From the NCBI GenBank assembly GCA_964454015.1, contig CAYVQF010000019.1:1-64000 (forward strand): a stretch of DNA of 64,000 nucleotides, read 5' to 3'. The notes beneath the pieces are model-generated. The model made no database searches. It was not told the origin of the DNA and was given only the letters and a program-made list of their open reading frames with translations. A program made the translations under genes and the position numbers. Positions 47,237-56,099 of this stretch are shown here, one piece after another (the first letter of the stretch is position 1; each line of letters begins with the position of its first letter). This DNA comes from CAYVQF01 sp964454015. GTDB lineage: Bacteria; Myxococcota_A; Bradymonadia; UBA4248.

Positions 47237-47491
47237 CACTTTCATGCACCAACTTCGCTTTTTTTCCACCCTGTCCTCATCCGCCTCAGCCACTCGAACC
47301 ACTTCCACCCGCTGAGCTCGCGCTGCTCACACCAGGCGGATGATTTCTCCCTTCTACCCCGTTCCATTTGGGAAAGACGCCCCACCTTGCTATGCTCGGA
47401 GGCGGCGCGAGCCTTGGTGCCACTACCATCACACCATCCAACGGCGCCCTCCTAGAGACCCAAATCGTCCACGCACACCGCGAGTGTTGAC
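47237..47491. other. intergenic region with little content
   Basis: This lies between the tRNA promoter and the lipoprotein gene at 47492, within a 352-bp gene-free stretch (47140-47491). I see no ORF with coding character, no conserved RNA and no mobile element. The only notable feature is the promoter-like pair at 47368-47396. Confidence 0.6.
47368..47396 (+). promoter_or_regulatory. sigma70-like promoter for choice-of-anchor lipoprotein
   Basis: TTGGGA (47368-47373) and TATGCT (47391-47396) have a 17-bp spacer. A start near 47403 gives a leader of about 90 bases. Confidence 0.35.
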
Positions 47492-49471
47492 ATGCTTCGT
47501 TTGCTCTCCAACTACCTGCCACTGCAACTCGCATGGCTGCTGGCGCTCTCGCTTGGCGCCTGTGGCCCTAGCGTCGAACAAGGCCAGGACGTTCGCATTC
47601 AAACCTTTCCCCGCGACACCATCTCCTTCGGTCGGGTCGCCATCGGCGGCACTCTCACTGAAAACCTGGTCATCACCAACCTCGGCGCGGACACCCTCAC
47701 CATCAACAGCATCACCTGGGAAGGTGATCCCTCCATCTACCTCACCTTCCCCAGCCCACCCGAAGGACACAAGCTCACCAACAACGCGCGCTACACCCTC
47801 CAAGTCAACTTCCAACCCAGCGCCCAGGCACCGGCACCACGGGGCGATATCGTCATCCGCTCCAACGATCCCATCCAGGAGACCCTCCGCCTGCCTGTCA
47901 CCACGCAACAAGTCGCGCCACGCCTCCAGGTCTCACCTGGCAATGCCGAGGCCCTTCGCTTTGGGCACGTGGAAATTGGCAACAGCACCACCCGAGACGT
48001 CACCATCTCCAATGTCGGCGACATCCCTCTGCTGCTCACCGACGTCTTCCTCAATGGCTCCGCAGAGTTCAGCCTCCAGACCTCCGCTGCACCCCTACCA
48101 GCCACCCTGGTAACCGGGAGCAACCCCTACGAAGTGGCCATCACCTACAGTCCCACCGGCATTGGTCAAGACTTCGCCGAGCTGATCATCCTCTCTAATG
48201 ATCCCGCCATACCGACTTACGTCTTGCCCCTTGAAGCCGGCAGCTCTACCCCTTGCATCGCCTTTGAACCACCCACGATCAGCTTCTCTCCCGCCGTGAG
48301 CGTCGGCTTGGTCCACACCCGCAACCTGCGCGTGCGCAGTTGTGGCAGCGTACCCCTGCTCCTCTACGGCGTCACCCAAGGCCAAGGCGACGACACCCAG
48401 ATCTTTCTGCGCAATATGGACTCTTTACAAAACCGCGAAGTGCCCCCCGGCCAAACCCTCGAACTAGAAATCCTCTTCGCCCCTGCCGCCGAGGGTGTCC
48501 AAGCCGCGACCTTCAACTTCTTCTCCAACGACCCTCTGCGGCCCCAAGCCGATCTCCAAATCCTCGCCGAAGCCACCACCAACCAATGCCCCACAGCGGT
48601 GGCCCGCGCCCGCGTCGCTGGCTCGGGCTTCCTCAGCCAACAAGTCGCTGCCCTGCCCCTCGACCTCCTCATCCTCGACGGCACCGCCTCTTATGACCCG
48701 GAGACCACCATCACGACCTGGAACTGGGAGGTCACCCAGCGCCCCGATGGCTCCACCGCTATCCTCCAGAACCGCGGCGACGGTCTCGCCGAGCTCTTCC
48801 TCGACCTCGCTGGAGACTACGAAATCTGCCTCACCGTCGTCGATGCCCAGAACACCCAAAGCTGCAACGTCGACTGCGTCGCGGCCCGGGCACGCCCCAG
48901 CGACAAGATTCACGTCCAGCTCATCTGGCAGACCCCGGCCGACCCGGTCATTGGCGACGACGATGGCACTGATCTCGACCTCCACTTCACCCGAATCCCT
49001 CAGGGCGCTTGGGGCGACAAAGGCGATGACGGTGCCCGCAACGGCTGGGACGTCTTCTTTCTCAACCGCACCCCCTTGTGGCGCATCGCCGGCTTGGCCA
49101 CCGAAAGCCCCCGCCTCGACCGCGACGACACCGATGGTGAGGGCCCCGAAAACGTCAACCACGACGACCCAAACCCCTGTAGCTGGTACGCCGTCGGCGC
49201 TCACTACTTCAATGACAACGGTTTCGGGACCAGCTACGCCACCCTCCGGGTCTACATCAACGGGCAAAAACGCTACGAAAAACTCAACCTACGCTATGAC
49301 CTCACGGGGACCTTCCGCTACATCGCCCTCATGCACTGGGACGGCAACACCGCGAGGGTCTTTGACATCGACGAGGTCTTCTCTGCCGAAACTTGGATCG
49401 GCACCAAACCGCACATCCCGGACCACGCTGCCGCCGCCATCGAACTTGCAGCGCCGCAGTGTTTTCAATAG
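47492..49471 (+). CDS. choice-of-anchor D (ASH-domain) lipoprotein
   Basis: This 659-residue predicted lipoprotein has a signal ending at the lipobox LSLGAC. Three consecutive immunoglobulin-like ASH / choice-of-anchor D domains occupy about residues 35-365. Each opens with a FG.V..G pattern (ISFGRVAIGGTLTENLVITN, RFGHVEIGNSTTRDVTISN) and carries the SNDP signature. A PKD-like domain follows (about 370-470, DGTASYDPETTITTWNWEV). The C-terminal ~180 residues contain a DLDLHF segment and a tryptophan-rich beta domain of the kind seen in large secreted proteins of this lineage. The protein is probably on the cell surface or in the outer membrane. Its ligand is unknown. Confidence 0.75.
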   Translation: MLRLLSNYLPLQLAWLLALSLGACGPSVEQGQDVRIQTFPRDTISFGRVAIGGTLTENLVITNLGADTLTINSITWEGDPSIYLTFPSPPEGHKLTNNARYTLQVNFQPSAQAPAPRGDIVIRSNDPIQETLRLPVTTQQVAPRLQVSPGNAEALRFGHVEIGNSTTRDVTISNVGDIPLLLTDVFLNGSAEFSLQTSAAPLPATLVTGSNPYEVAITYSPTGIGQDFAELIILSNDPAIPTYVLPLEAGSSTPCIAFEPPTISFSPAVSVGLVHTRNLRVRSCGSVPLLLYGVTQGQGDDTQIFLRNMDSLQNREVPPGQTLELEILFAPAAEGVQAATFNFFSNDPLRPQADLQILAEATTNQCPTAVARARVAGSGFLSQQVAALPLDLLILDGTASYDPETTITTWNWEVTQRPDGSTAILQNRGDGLAELFLDLAGDYEICLTVVDAQNTQSCNVDCVAARARPSDKIHVQLIWQTPADPVIGDDDGTDLDLHFTRIPQGAWGDKGDDGARNGWDVFFLNRTPLWRIAGLATESPRLDRDDTDGEGPENVNHDDPNPCSWYAVGAHYFNDNGFGTSYATLRVYINGQKRYEKLNLRYDLTGTFRYIALMHWDGNTARVFDIDEVFSAETWIGTKPHIPDHAAAAIELAAPQCFQ

Positions 49472-49557
49472 GCTCCGCCACCATTGTGCGGTGAAGCCCC
49501 CCACTCGGCACGCCTCACCGATGCCGCTAACCTGTCCCACACTGTAAGGATTCTGCC

Positions 49558-50277
49558 ATGAAGCCCACCCTTCTCCTCGCCTGCGTTGCCCTCTTGGCCC
49601 TCGCCGCCTGCGAAGCCAAACCGGATAAGAAGGACGAAGTCAAGTTCGAACCAGGCCCAATGAAGGTCTATGAGCTGGAAAGCCTCGGCTGCGCCATCAC
49701 CGCACCTGACAACCTCGAACTCAAGCAAGGCAAGGACAAAGTCGAATTCGTCGCCCCTGGCTTCCCCACCCTCACCGTCGCCGTCGAAGCGAGTGAAAAC
49801 GATGGCGTCGGCAGTAAGTCGTCACAGTCCAGCAGCACTTTTAGCGCTTCCATGTTCATTCCTGGCAAGACCTTCACCTGCAACGCCAGCGACATCGGTA
49901 AGCACGGCGACCTCATCGCTGAAATCTGCCGCACCATCGACCCCGTCGCCACACCCCATATGAAATCGGTCAAGTGCGACAATGTCGAGGGCTTCGTCCC
50001 CGCCGATGTCCTCGCCCTCTGGGAGAGCCTCCAGGATAAAACACTGGACTGCGCCCGCCTCAACGACACCCCAGAACAACCCAACCCAGGGCTCAACATC
50101 GGCTTCAACTACAACATCAGTGAAGGCTCCACCAGCCGCACCCACTGGGCCTCGCCAACCTGGAACGACGAAGGCAAAGCCTGCTTCGCCGCCGTCTGGG
50201 AAGAGGTCAAACTCGAACTCCCCGAAGGCGTCACCGACGGCAAAGCAGAGTGCAGCGCCACCTACTCCCGCTACTAA
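49558..50277 (+). CDS. lipoprotein of unknown function
   Basis: This 239-residue predicted lipoprotein has the signal MKPTLLLACVALLALAAC. The mature protein opens with a Lys/Glu-rich stretch and has seven further cysteines, several of which may be disulfide-bonded. I recognise no family. AAGGA lies about 8 bases upstream of the ATG. It follows the choice-of-anchor lipoprotein by 86 bp on the same strand and is convergent with exbD, 12 bp away. Confidence 0.65.
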   Translation: MKPTLLLACVALLALAACEAKPDKKDEVKFEPGPMKVYELESLGCAITAPDNLELKQGKDKVEFVAPGFPTLTVAVEASENDGVGSKSSQSSSTFSASMFIPGKTFTCNASDIGKHGDLIAEICRTIDPVATPHMKSVKCDNVEGFVPADVLALWESLQDKTLDCARLNDTPEQPNPGLNIGFNYNISEGSTSRTHWASPTWNDEGKACFAAVWEEVKLELPEGVTDGKAECSATYSRY

Positions 50278-50289
50278 CAGCGACCGGGG

Positions 50290-50742
50290 CTATTCGCTAG
50301 CCTTCTCGATGATCAAGTTCACCGACTCGATCCCTGCCTCTTTGATCAAGTCCAAAGCCTCGATCACCGCCCCATGGGACGCACGCTTGTCTGCTTTGAG
50401 GTTGACTGTGCTCTGCCGCCCTGCGGCGACCTCATCGAGGAGCGTCTGCTTGAGCTGATTGGGGGCCAAAGGCGTCTCGCTGTCCACATAGAGCAGCCCC
50501 TTGTCGTCCAGAAAGACCGTCAGCATCTGCGTCTCTGCCGCATCGTCGCCCGAGGCTGACCGCGCAAGCTGTACATCGATGATCGCCTCCTGGATTGGCG
50601 CCGCGTCCTGGCTCGGTGTGGGCTTGGTGAAAGACGTCGTCAACAGAAAGAACACCAGCAGCAGAAAGACCACGTCGATCAACGGCGTCATCTCCAACGC
50701 CGCATCTATACGTCTTTTTTTGCGCGCGCTGTGAAAATTCAT
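50290..50742 (-). CDS. exbD: ExbD/TolR-family biopolymer transport protein
   Basis: This 150-residue inner-membrane protein has one membrane span (about 18-40) with the conserved proton-path aspartate Asp23 in MTPLIDVVFLLLVFFLL, followed by a periplasmic domain (about 45-150). With ExbB it should form a proton-motive-force-driven motor energising an outer-membrane or periplasmic partner. Its ATG overlaps the exbB stop by 4 bp. No TonB or receptor gene is adjacent, so the process driven is unknown. It could equally be called TolR. Confidence 0.9.
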   Translation of the reverse strand: MNFHSARKKRRIDAALEMTPLIDVVFLLLVFFLLTTSFTKPTPSQDAAPIQEAIIDVQLARSASGDDAAETQMLTVFLDDKGLLYVDSETPLAPNQLKQTLLDEVAAGRQSTVNLKADKRASHGAVIEALDLIKEAGIESVNLIIEKASE

Positions 50743-51479
50743 GGCGAAGTCGGCTCGGCTCCCACCTGGCCCTCTCCCTTCTTATCAGCACTGCCGTGCT
50801 CTTTACTCCGCCCCTTGCGACCCACCTTCACCTCTCCGCCATCAACAGCAGCTAACCCAGGCGGAGCCAATAGATCCAACACTTCTGTTGCCTGACCTTC
50901 GAGCTCCACCACGTAACGATCAATCCGCGCCGTCAAGTACCGAAAAAGTAAAAATATCGGAATCGCCACGGTCAGACCCGCCGCCGTCGTGATCAAAGCC
51001 TCCCAAATCCCGTTGGCCAATAAGCCAGGGTTGAGCTCCCCTCCCTTGTCGAACTCAGCAGCGACCCGACCAAAAACCTTGATCATACCCGTCACCGTGC
51101 CCAGCAAACCCAACAGCGGAGCCACGCTCGCCAAGGCCCCCAAAGCCCCCACATAGTGCTCCAGAAAAGAGGCCTCGCGACGCCCAGATTCCTGCAGCGC
51201 ATTGCGAACCACCTCACGCTCCTGACCCACATAGTTCAAAGCGCTGCGCACTACCTTGGCGATGACTGAGTCATTGCTGTCACACAGAGAAATCGCCCGC
51301 TCCCACCGCCTCTCACGCAACGCGGCCATGAGCAGTGACAGAAAATGCGCGGGCAACACCCGCTGCCGCTGCAGCGACCATTGCCGCTCCAAAAAAATGG
51401 TCAGCCCGATCACCGAACACAGAGCAATGGGAATCATTACAATCCCGCCCTTGCTCAGAAACTCATACGCTTCTTTCAT
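50739..51479 (-). CDS. exbB: ExbB/TolQ-family proton channel protein
   Basis: This 246-residue inner-membrane protein of the MotA/TolQ/ExbB family has an N-terminal span (about 10-30), a cytoplasmic loop, and two C-terminal spans including the conserved PLLGLLGTVTGMIKVF and GIWEALITTAAGLTVAIP motifs. It ends with a charged, Lys/Glu-rich cytoplasmic tail longer than usual. The ATG has AAGG upstream. Its leader contains a run of ten G (on the coding strand, 51549-51540) next to a TATATT-like element. Confidence 0.92.
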   Translation of the reverse strand: MKEAYEFLSKGGIVMIPIALCSVIGLTIFLERQWSLQRQRVLPAHFLSLLMAALRERRWERAISLCDSNDSVIAKVVRSALNYVGQEREVVRNALQESGRREASFLEHYVGALGALASVAPLLGLLGTVTGMIKVFGRVAAEFDKGGELNPGLLANGIWEALITTAAGLTVAIPIFLLFRYLTARIDRYVVELEGQATEVLDLLAPPGLAAVDGGEVKVGRKGRSKEHGSADKKGEGQVGAEPTSP

Positions 51480-51563
51480 GCTGCCTTCATTACCAAAGCA
51501 TGCCTAATGGCACGTCACGACCGTCGCCGCGGGAAAACACCCCCCCCCCAAAAAATATAAAAC

Positions 51564-52049
51564 CTAGCGCCGACGCTCTCGCTGCGCCCGCGCCCACGGC
51601 CCATCGATGAGACTCAAAAAAAAGTCCGGACGCGGCTCAAAGGTGCGCGCACGCTCCAACGCCTCAGCCAGGCTCATCTTCTGCATCCCCAGGAAATGAT
51701 CAAGGTCACGCGCCAATGGGCGCCCCAGCAGGCCCACCACCGTCCGCAACACGAACAGCCCCAACAACACTAAGCCAATTGCCCCCAGCAGCGCCCACAA
51801 CGTCCAACCCTGTGCCCACAGCATCAGCGCCACCGCCCCAAACCAGCCCAACAACACCCACAACGTCACCCGCCCATAGTTCCGTTGATGTGACCAGTTC
51901 AACCGCTCCACCAACGCCCGCAGCGCCTGCTCCACAGCCTCAGCCTCCCCATCCACGGCGCCTGCCGTTGGCACGCGATCTACCCCAGCTCCTCCCCCCT
52001 CCAAACGCCCACCCACCTCCGACTGGTTCTGCCCTTCCCGATCATCCAT
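51564..52049 (-). CDS. two-span membrane protein of unknown function
   Basis: This 161-residue protein starts at ATG 52049, whose A is the last base of the upstream kinase gene's stop (TGATG overlap), implying translational coupling. The first ~60 residues are hydrophilic. Two membrane segments follow (about residues 70-88 and 92-112), then a basic C-terminus. No family is recognised. It is co-transcribed with the phosphomevalonate-kinase-like gene and lies 84 bp ahead of exbB. Confidence 0.65.
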   Translation of the reverse strand: MDDREGQNQSEVGGRLEGGGAGVDRVPTAGAVDGEAEAVEQALRALVERLNWSHQRNYGRVTLWVLLGWFGAVALMLWAQGWTLWALLGAIGLVLLGLFVLRTVVGLLGRPLARDLDHFLGMQKMSLAEALERARTFEPRPDFFLSLIDGPWARAQRERRR

Positions 52050-53116
52050 CACCTTCCCCCTGTACACGGGGCGAGACTCGCCCCCACCTGCCACGGCAAC
52101 GGCACGTAGCCCAACGCCACCGCCTCATGTGCCTGGAAATGCACCAGAGCATCCAGGTCACACCCCGCAACCAAGGTCACATCGCCTCCACCCGCGCCGC
52201 TGCTCTTGCTCACCAACCCAGCACGCCGAGCCGCGGCCCGCAGCGCCAAGCCCTGCTCCGTCACCACCGGACGCCCCATGGCGCGACCCAAGGCCTCCAG
52301 ACCCACATCCAACGCCGCCAACGCCGCGACTATTTCCCCTGCCTCACCCTCACCCTCGAGGCAGGCCATGATCGCCGCCGCCCCCTCCCCCAGGCAGCCC
52401 ACCAGACCCCTGGCCCGGCGCGGTTGCGCTGCAGCAAAGCTACGCCACGCTGCGACATAATCACGGCTGTCCGCCGGCCGCCGACTCCACAAAGCCCGCC
52501 ACGGTGGCAATGACGCTCGCGATAAACGTCGCAGCACTTGACTCCCAGTTGCGTCCACTGTCACCCCCAACAACCCACCACACCACGCCGCAGCCACGTC
52601 GGCACCACTGCCCCCGCCCCCACGCCACACGGCGTGCACCGCCTGCGCCCGAGCCAACAACCACGACGAACGCCGCTCATCATCCAACGCCTGACCAAGA
52701 CCCGTGTGGGCGGCCAAGGCCCGCACCCACAGCGCCACCGCCGCAGCGCTGCTCCCTATCCCGATCTTCTCCCCATCGGCGCTCACAAACGCCCCATCCT
52801 CACAGTGCCCCACAAAGCCCGGCGGAACCACGTCATCCCACGCCGGTCCCAACACCCGCCACAACGCGGCACACAAATCAGGCGTCACCCCATCAACCTC
52901 GGCAACCCTTGGCCATTGCCACGCCGCCACCGCCTCTTCCGACCGCCGCCACACCCGCCACGCACCTGGCGGGCCGCTCGCCAAACGCAGCGTCATCTCC
53001 GCGTCCAACCCCATCACCACGGCAGGCCAGCCCTCCAGAAGCGCATACTCGCCACACAAAAACAACTTGCCCGCTGCACGAGCCTCCGTCACCCCCTGTG
53101 CCGAATGCGCTCCCAC
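52049..53116 (-). CDS. GHMP kinase, phosphomevalonate kinase-like
   Basis: This 355-residue protein has the three GHMP-kinase motifs: motif 1 GKLFLCGEYALLEGWPAVV near the N-terminus, motif 2 KIGIGSSAAAVA (the ATP-binding loop) in the first half, and motif 3 SSGAGGGDVTLV near the C-terminus. The overall pattern and the SGADVAAAWCGG segment are closest to phosphomevalonate kinase, which would phosphorylate mevalonate-5-phosphate in isoprenoid synthesis. A mevalonate kinase or a related sugar kinase cannot be excluded. The start lies 1 bp after the upstream lipoprotein gene, in an operon that also reaches exbBD. Confidence 0.75.
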   Translation of the reverse strand: MGAHSAQGVTEARAAGKLFLCGEYALLEGWPAVVMGLDAEMTLRLASGPPGAWRVWRRSEEAVAAWQWPRVAEVDGVTPDLCAALWRVLGPAWDDVVPPGFVGHCEDGAFVSADGEKIGIGSSAAAVALWVRALAAHTGLGQALDDERRSSWLLARAQAVHAVWRGGGGSGADVAAAWCGGLLGVTVDATGSQVLRRLSRASLPPWRALWSRRPADSRDYVAAWRSFAAAQPRRARGLVGCLGEGAAAIMACLEGEGEAGEIVAALAALDVGLEALGRAMGRPVVTEQGLALRAAARRAGLVSKSSGAGGGDVTLVAGCDLDALVHFQAHEAVALGYVPLPWQVGASLAPCTGGR

Positions 53117-53117
53117 C

Positions 53118-53789
53118 TCAGCGCTTCTGTTGGCGATGCACTTGTCGCTGGAAATACTCGATCACCTGCTTGCGGCGCTCGATCTCACCCAGCAAATTCT
53201 CTTTCGCAAACTCCTTCATCGCCTCTTCACTCAACGCGATGGGCGCCAAGGCCTCTTCGAAGAAGTTACGTAAACTCGGCGTTCGCCAATGACCATCGTC
53301 TTCCTGGACCATCAAAAAGGTCTGCCCTCCTCGGGTCACGATGGTCGCGATCGTCGGATCGCTCTCGTCGTAGGTCAGCTTGTCCACACTGGCACCCACC
53401 TCGTGGTCACGGTCATAGGCGATCGCTTCGATGTCGAACAAAAATCGGTACAAAGCCTCTGGCGAAGTGATCTGCTCCTGCTGTAGCAAATACGCCCCGG
53501 TCCGACGACGCATATAGCGATGCTCTGATGGATCGAAATAGGTCTCGATGATCCTGTCGATGCGAACCAAAGCCACATACTGCTCGTAAAAAAGCTCCTT
53601 CGTCGTCACATCCAAGTACTGCCAAAGCCCATCTTCATCGCGCTCGGCGATCGCCTCCTGGAAGAGCCTGAACGCCCCTTCGGGATCCGTCGGCTCTGGG
53701 CGCTCCTCTTTGCAGCCCGACACCCCCAGCCAAAGCCCGAGAACAAGCAGCACCAAAGCCCTAAACTCTCTAACTCGCATAGGATTCAT
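53118..53789 (-). CDS. lipoprotein of unknown function
   Basis: This 223-residue predicted lipoprotein has the signal ending LGVSGC. The mature part begins with a Pro/Glu-rich linker, then a domain with alternating helices and strands, such as the region of DPEGAFRLFQEAIAERDEDG and the strand IATIVTRGGQTFLMV. This pattern is common in periplasmic proteins of the NTF2-like type, but the assignment is tentative. ATG 53789, with GAGGGG nearby, is preferred over 53780. It heads the leftward operon with PMK and the membrane protein and has a good promoter. Confidence 0.65.
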   Translation of the reverse strand: MNPMRVREFRALVLLVLGLWLGVSGCKEERPEPTDPEGAFRLFQEAIAERDEDGLWQYLDVTTKELFYEQYVALVRIDRIIETYFDPSEHRYMRRRTGAYLLQQEQITSPEALYRFLFDIEAIAYDRDHEVGASVDKLTYDESDPTIATIVTRGGQTFLMVQEDDGHWRTPSLRNFFEEALAPIALSEEAMKEFAKENLLGEIERRKQVIEYFQRQVHRQQKR

Positions 53790-53835
53790 CGCCCCTCACG
53801 ACGCTCGCTCCCGTGCTCCAACACACCGGAGCCGT

Positions 53836-53865
53836 ATCCTAGCCCCCCCCACCGCGCACTGTCAA
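53836..53865 (-). promoter_or_regulatory. sigma70-like promoter with G8 tract in spacer
   Basis: Reading leftward, consensus TTGACA (53865-53860) and TAGGAT (53841-53836) are spaced by 18 bp. The spacer contains eight consecutive G (53850-53843). Loss of one base would give the optimal 17-bp spacing. Confidence 0.5.
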
Positions 53866-53969
53866 CAACGGCGCCACCCATTGACCACTCGCCCCCTCCG
53901 ACCCTACATGGTTGCGTCATCACAACGCCGCTGCGGCCTCGACCCAGCGCCTTCACCCCTACGAATGCC

Positions 53970-54566
53970 ATGAACATCAACCCACCTCTGTACCTCGCCC
54001 TGGCCGCTCCCCTGCTGCTCCTGGCCTGCCATACACCCTCTCAGGTCAACACGGCCCCCGCCCAACGCCCGTCCCCCAGCACCACCATCGAGCACATCGC
54101 CAACGCAAGGGTCGATCACCACAGCGCTGTCCACCCCCAACACGGCCTAATCTGGGTCGTCTGGCAAGAAAACCCAGCCAACGAACCCGATGATCTCTGG
54201 TGCGAAGGCTACCAACCGGGCTGGACCGACTGCCACTTCATCGCCACCTCCAGCTCACCAGCGCACCACTTCTGCAACCAGGAGCTCGCGCAACTCTGGC
54301 CGCGCCTGCAGACGCTACTCGCCGTACGCCTCGCTTGGGCCCAAGAGGAGCCCTGGCTCGCCCCGGAATGCACAGAGAACACCTGCACCTTCCTCCCACC
54401 CGGCGAGTACGGCGCCTTTGTGCAGCTTGATTTCGACCACAGCGGCTACCTGCGCGCCGTGCTGCTCTACACCAACGACGCCACCATCGATGACCACCAC
54501 CGCGAGATCTTTCGCCAACAAGCCTTCGCCTTCCGCGATGGCCTCAGCAACGAGACCTGCCCCTGA
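53970..54566 (+). CDS. lipoprotein of unknown function
   Basis: This 198-residue predicted lipoprotein has a signal ending LLLLAC, followed by a hydrophilic region and a His/Trp-rich body with six cysteines. I see no domain I can name. Spacing and codon use match its neighbours. No strong ribosome binding site is present before ATG 53970. It is divergent from the PMK operon and convergent with the next lipoprotein gene, 5 bp away. Confidence 0.6.
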   Translation: MNINPPLYLALAAPLLLLACHTPSQVNTAPAQRPSPSTTIEHIANARVDHHSAVHPQHGLIWVVWQENPANEPDDLWCEGYQPGWTDCHFIATSSSPAHHFCNQELAQLWPRLQTLLAVRLAWAQEEPWLAPECTENTCTFLPPGEYGAFVQLDFDHSGYLRAVLLYTNDATIDDHHREIFRQQAFAFRDGLSNETCP

Positions 54567-54571
54567 ACTAC

Positions 54572-55066
54572 TCAGCGAACACTCACCTCGATCACCTGGC
54601 GACTCTCCAACTCACCCCGAAAGTAGCCCTCCAGCGTGAGCTGCGTCTGCCCCCTCGACACCGCCTCGAACACCAAAGTCACATCCGCCTCGTCAGCCCC
54701 ACTCATGCCCTCGGCCATCTTCTCGGGATGCTTCCAAGCCACCTCACGCCTATCCAAGCGCAACACCTCCTCGTCACCAATCGTCCACGCCCCCGTATAC
54801 CCCACCGAGCCGTGTTCCATGTGCGTGGACAGCAAACGCTCCCCCACCGCCATCACCACGCTCCCGTCCACCCCCGACGCGATCCGATGCTCTCTCACCG
54901 CTGCCTCCTCTCCACCCATTCCCCGCTCACCTGCCACCACGCCCTCTGCCCCAGCCACCTGCGCCTTGGCCTCAACCTGCGGCGCCTCCCGCCCGGGGCT
55001 CGTACAAGCCAGCACGAAACAACCCACCACCACCACCATGAACGCCAAAGAGCTCCAGCCTATCAT
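54572..55066 (-). CDS. lipoprotein of unknown function
   Basis: This 164-residue predicted lipoprotein has a signal ending at Cys (GCFVLAC). The mature part has an Ala/Glu/Gly-rich linker and a beta-rich C-terminal domain (VTLVFEAVSRGQTQLTLEGY) that superficially recalls chagasin-like (I42) inhibitors, but the key inhibitor motifs are not visible. It is 23 bp downstream of the serine acetyltransferase gene. Confidence 0.55.
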   Translation of the reverse strand: MIGWSSLAFMVVVVGCFVLACTSPGREAPQVEAKAQVAGAEGVVAGERGMGGEEAAVREHRIASGVDGSVVMAVGERLLSTHMEHGSVGYTGAWTIGDEEVLRLDRREVAWKHPEKMAEGMSGADEADVTLVFEAVSRGQTQLTLEGYFRGELESRQVIEVSVR

Positions 55067-55089
55067 TGCCTTCCCTCCCCATCTCTGCC

Positions 55090-56040
55090 TCAGCCCGACG
55101 CCCCCCCCAAACTGCCACCATTCTTGATCCGCGGAGGCGTCGGCTGAAACAACACCTTCGTATCAGCCTCCACCGAGTGCGTCAGCCACACCGATCCTCC
55201 CACCACCGAACGCGCACCCACCACTGTATCGCCACCGAGGATGGTCGCACCAGCGTAAATCGTTACGTCGTCCTCGATGGTCGGATGTCGCTTCTGCATC
55301 CGCGCCCCCGGCAGATCGGGCTCCGGCACCGAGAGCGCACCCAACGTCACCCCTTGATAGATCTTGACCCGATCCCCAATGAGCGTCGTCTCGCCGATGA
55401 CCACCCCCGTCCCATGGTCGATGAAAAAAGACTCGCCGATCATCGCCCCCGGGTGAATATCAATCCCCGTGCGCCGGTGAACCAACTCGGACATCATCCG
55501 CGGGATCAGCGGAATACCCTCCAGGTAAAGAAAATGCGCCACCCGGTGGATGGCAATGGCGTGCATCCCTGGGTAACTCAAAATCACCTCGGCGTGACTC
55601 TTGGCCGCCGGGTCGCCAGCCAAGGCCGCTTGCGCGTCCTTCGCCAGCAACTCCCGAATCCGCGGCAAAGCCTCGAAGAGACGCGTCACCACACACTGGG
55701 CCCGATCCTCGACGCTGCCTTCCATCTCCGGCTTGTCACGGCAAAGCGGCTCACGCAGAGCGTAGTTCAGGCTCTTGCCCACCTCCTGCACCAGCGCATC
55801 GAAGGTATCCACGGCGCGCTTGCCTATCGCGTAACGCAAATTCAGGGCGTCCACCCGCTCCATCGCCACATAGCCCGGAAAAAGAAGGCTCTCCACCCCA
55901 AGGGTGATCTCAGCGATCACCTGCCGCGATGGCAGATTCGGCCCATCGATGTGATTCAATCCCCCGTGCCGATCATACGAATCGACCAGGTTGTTGATGA
56001 TCGCCTCCAAAGCTTTCGGCGAGATTCGGCACGGTTTCAT
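55090..56040 (-). CDS. cysE: serine O-acetyltransferase
   Basis: This 316-residue enzyme acetylates serine from acetyl-CoA in cysteine synthesis. It has a long N-terminal helical domain and a left-handed beta-helix of hexapeptide repeats (IDIHPGAMIGESFFIDHGTG, VVIGETTLIGDRVKIYQGVTLGA) with the catalytic His in DHGTG. ATG 56040 has GAGGTGG at 5 bases; a longer start at 56112 would overlap the upstream gene and is rejected. The N-terminal part is longer than in short cyanobacterial-type enzymes, resembling the long form. Confidence 0.92.
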   Translation of the reverse strand: MKPCRISPKALEAIINNLVDSYDRHGGLNHIDGPNLPSRQVIAEITLGVESLLFPGYVAMERVDALNLRYAIGKRAVDTFDALVQEVGKSLNYALREPLCRDKPEMEGSVEDRAQCVVTRLFEALPRIRELLAKDAQAALAGDPAAKSHAEVILSYPGMHAIAIHRVAHFLYLEGIPLIPRMMSELVHRRTGIDIHPGAMIGESFFIDHGTGVVIGETTLIGDRVKIYQGVTLGALSVPEPDLPGARMQKRHPTIEDDVTIYAGATILGGDTVVGARSVVGGSVWLTHSVEADTKVLFQPTPPRIKNGGSLGGASG

Positions 56041-56099
56041 TGGCCACCTCAATAAGTGTAACCGCATGAATGCGGGCGCTTTGCGCTTTCCAGATGGCA

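Noticed and set aside
51540..51563. A-rich/C-rich stretch as a terminator of the PMK operon
   Set aside because: No GC-rich stem precedes the T-run in the leftward direction.
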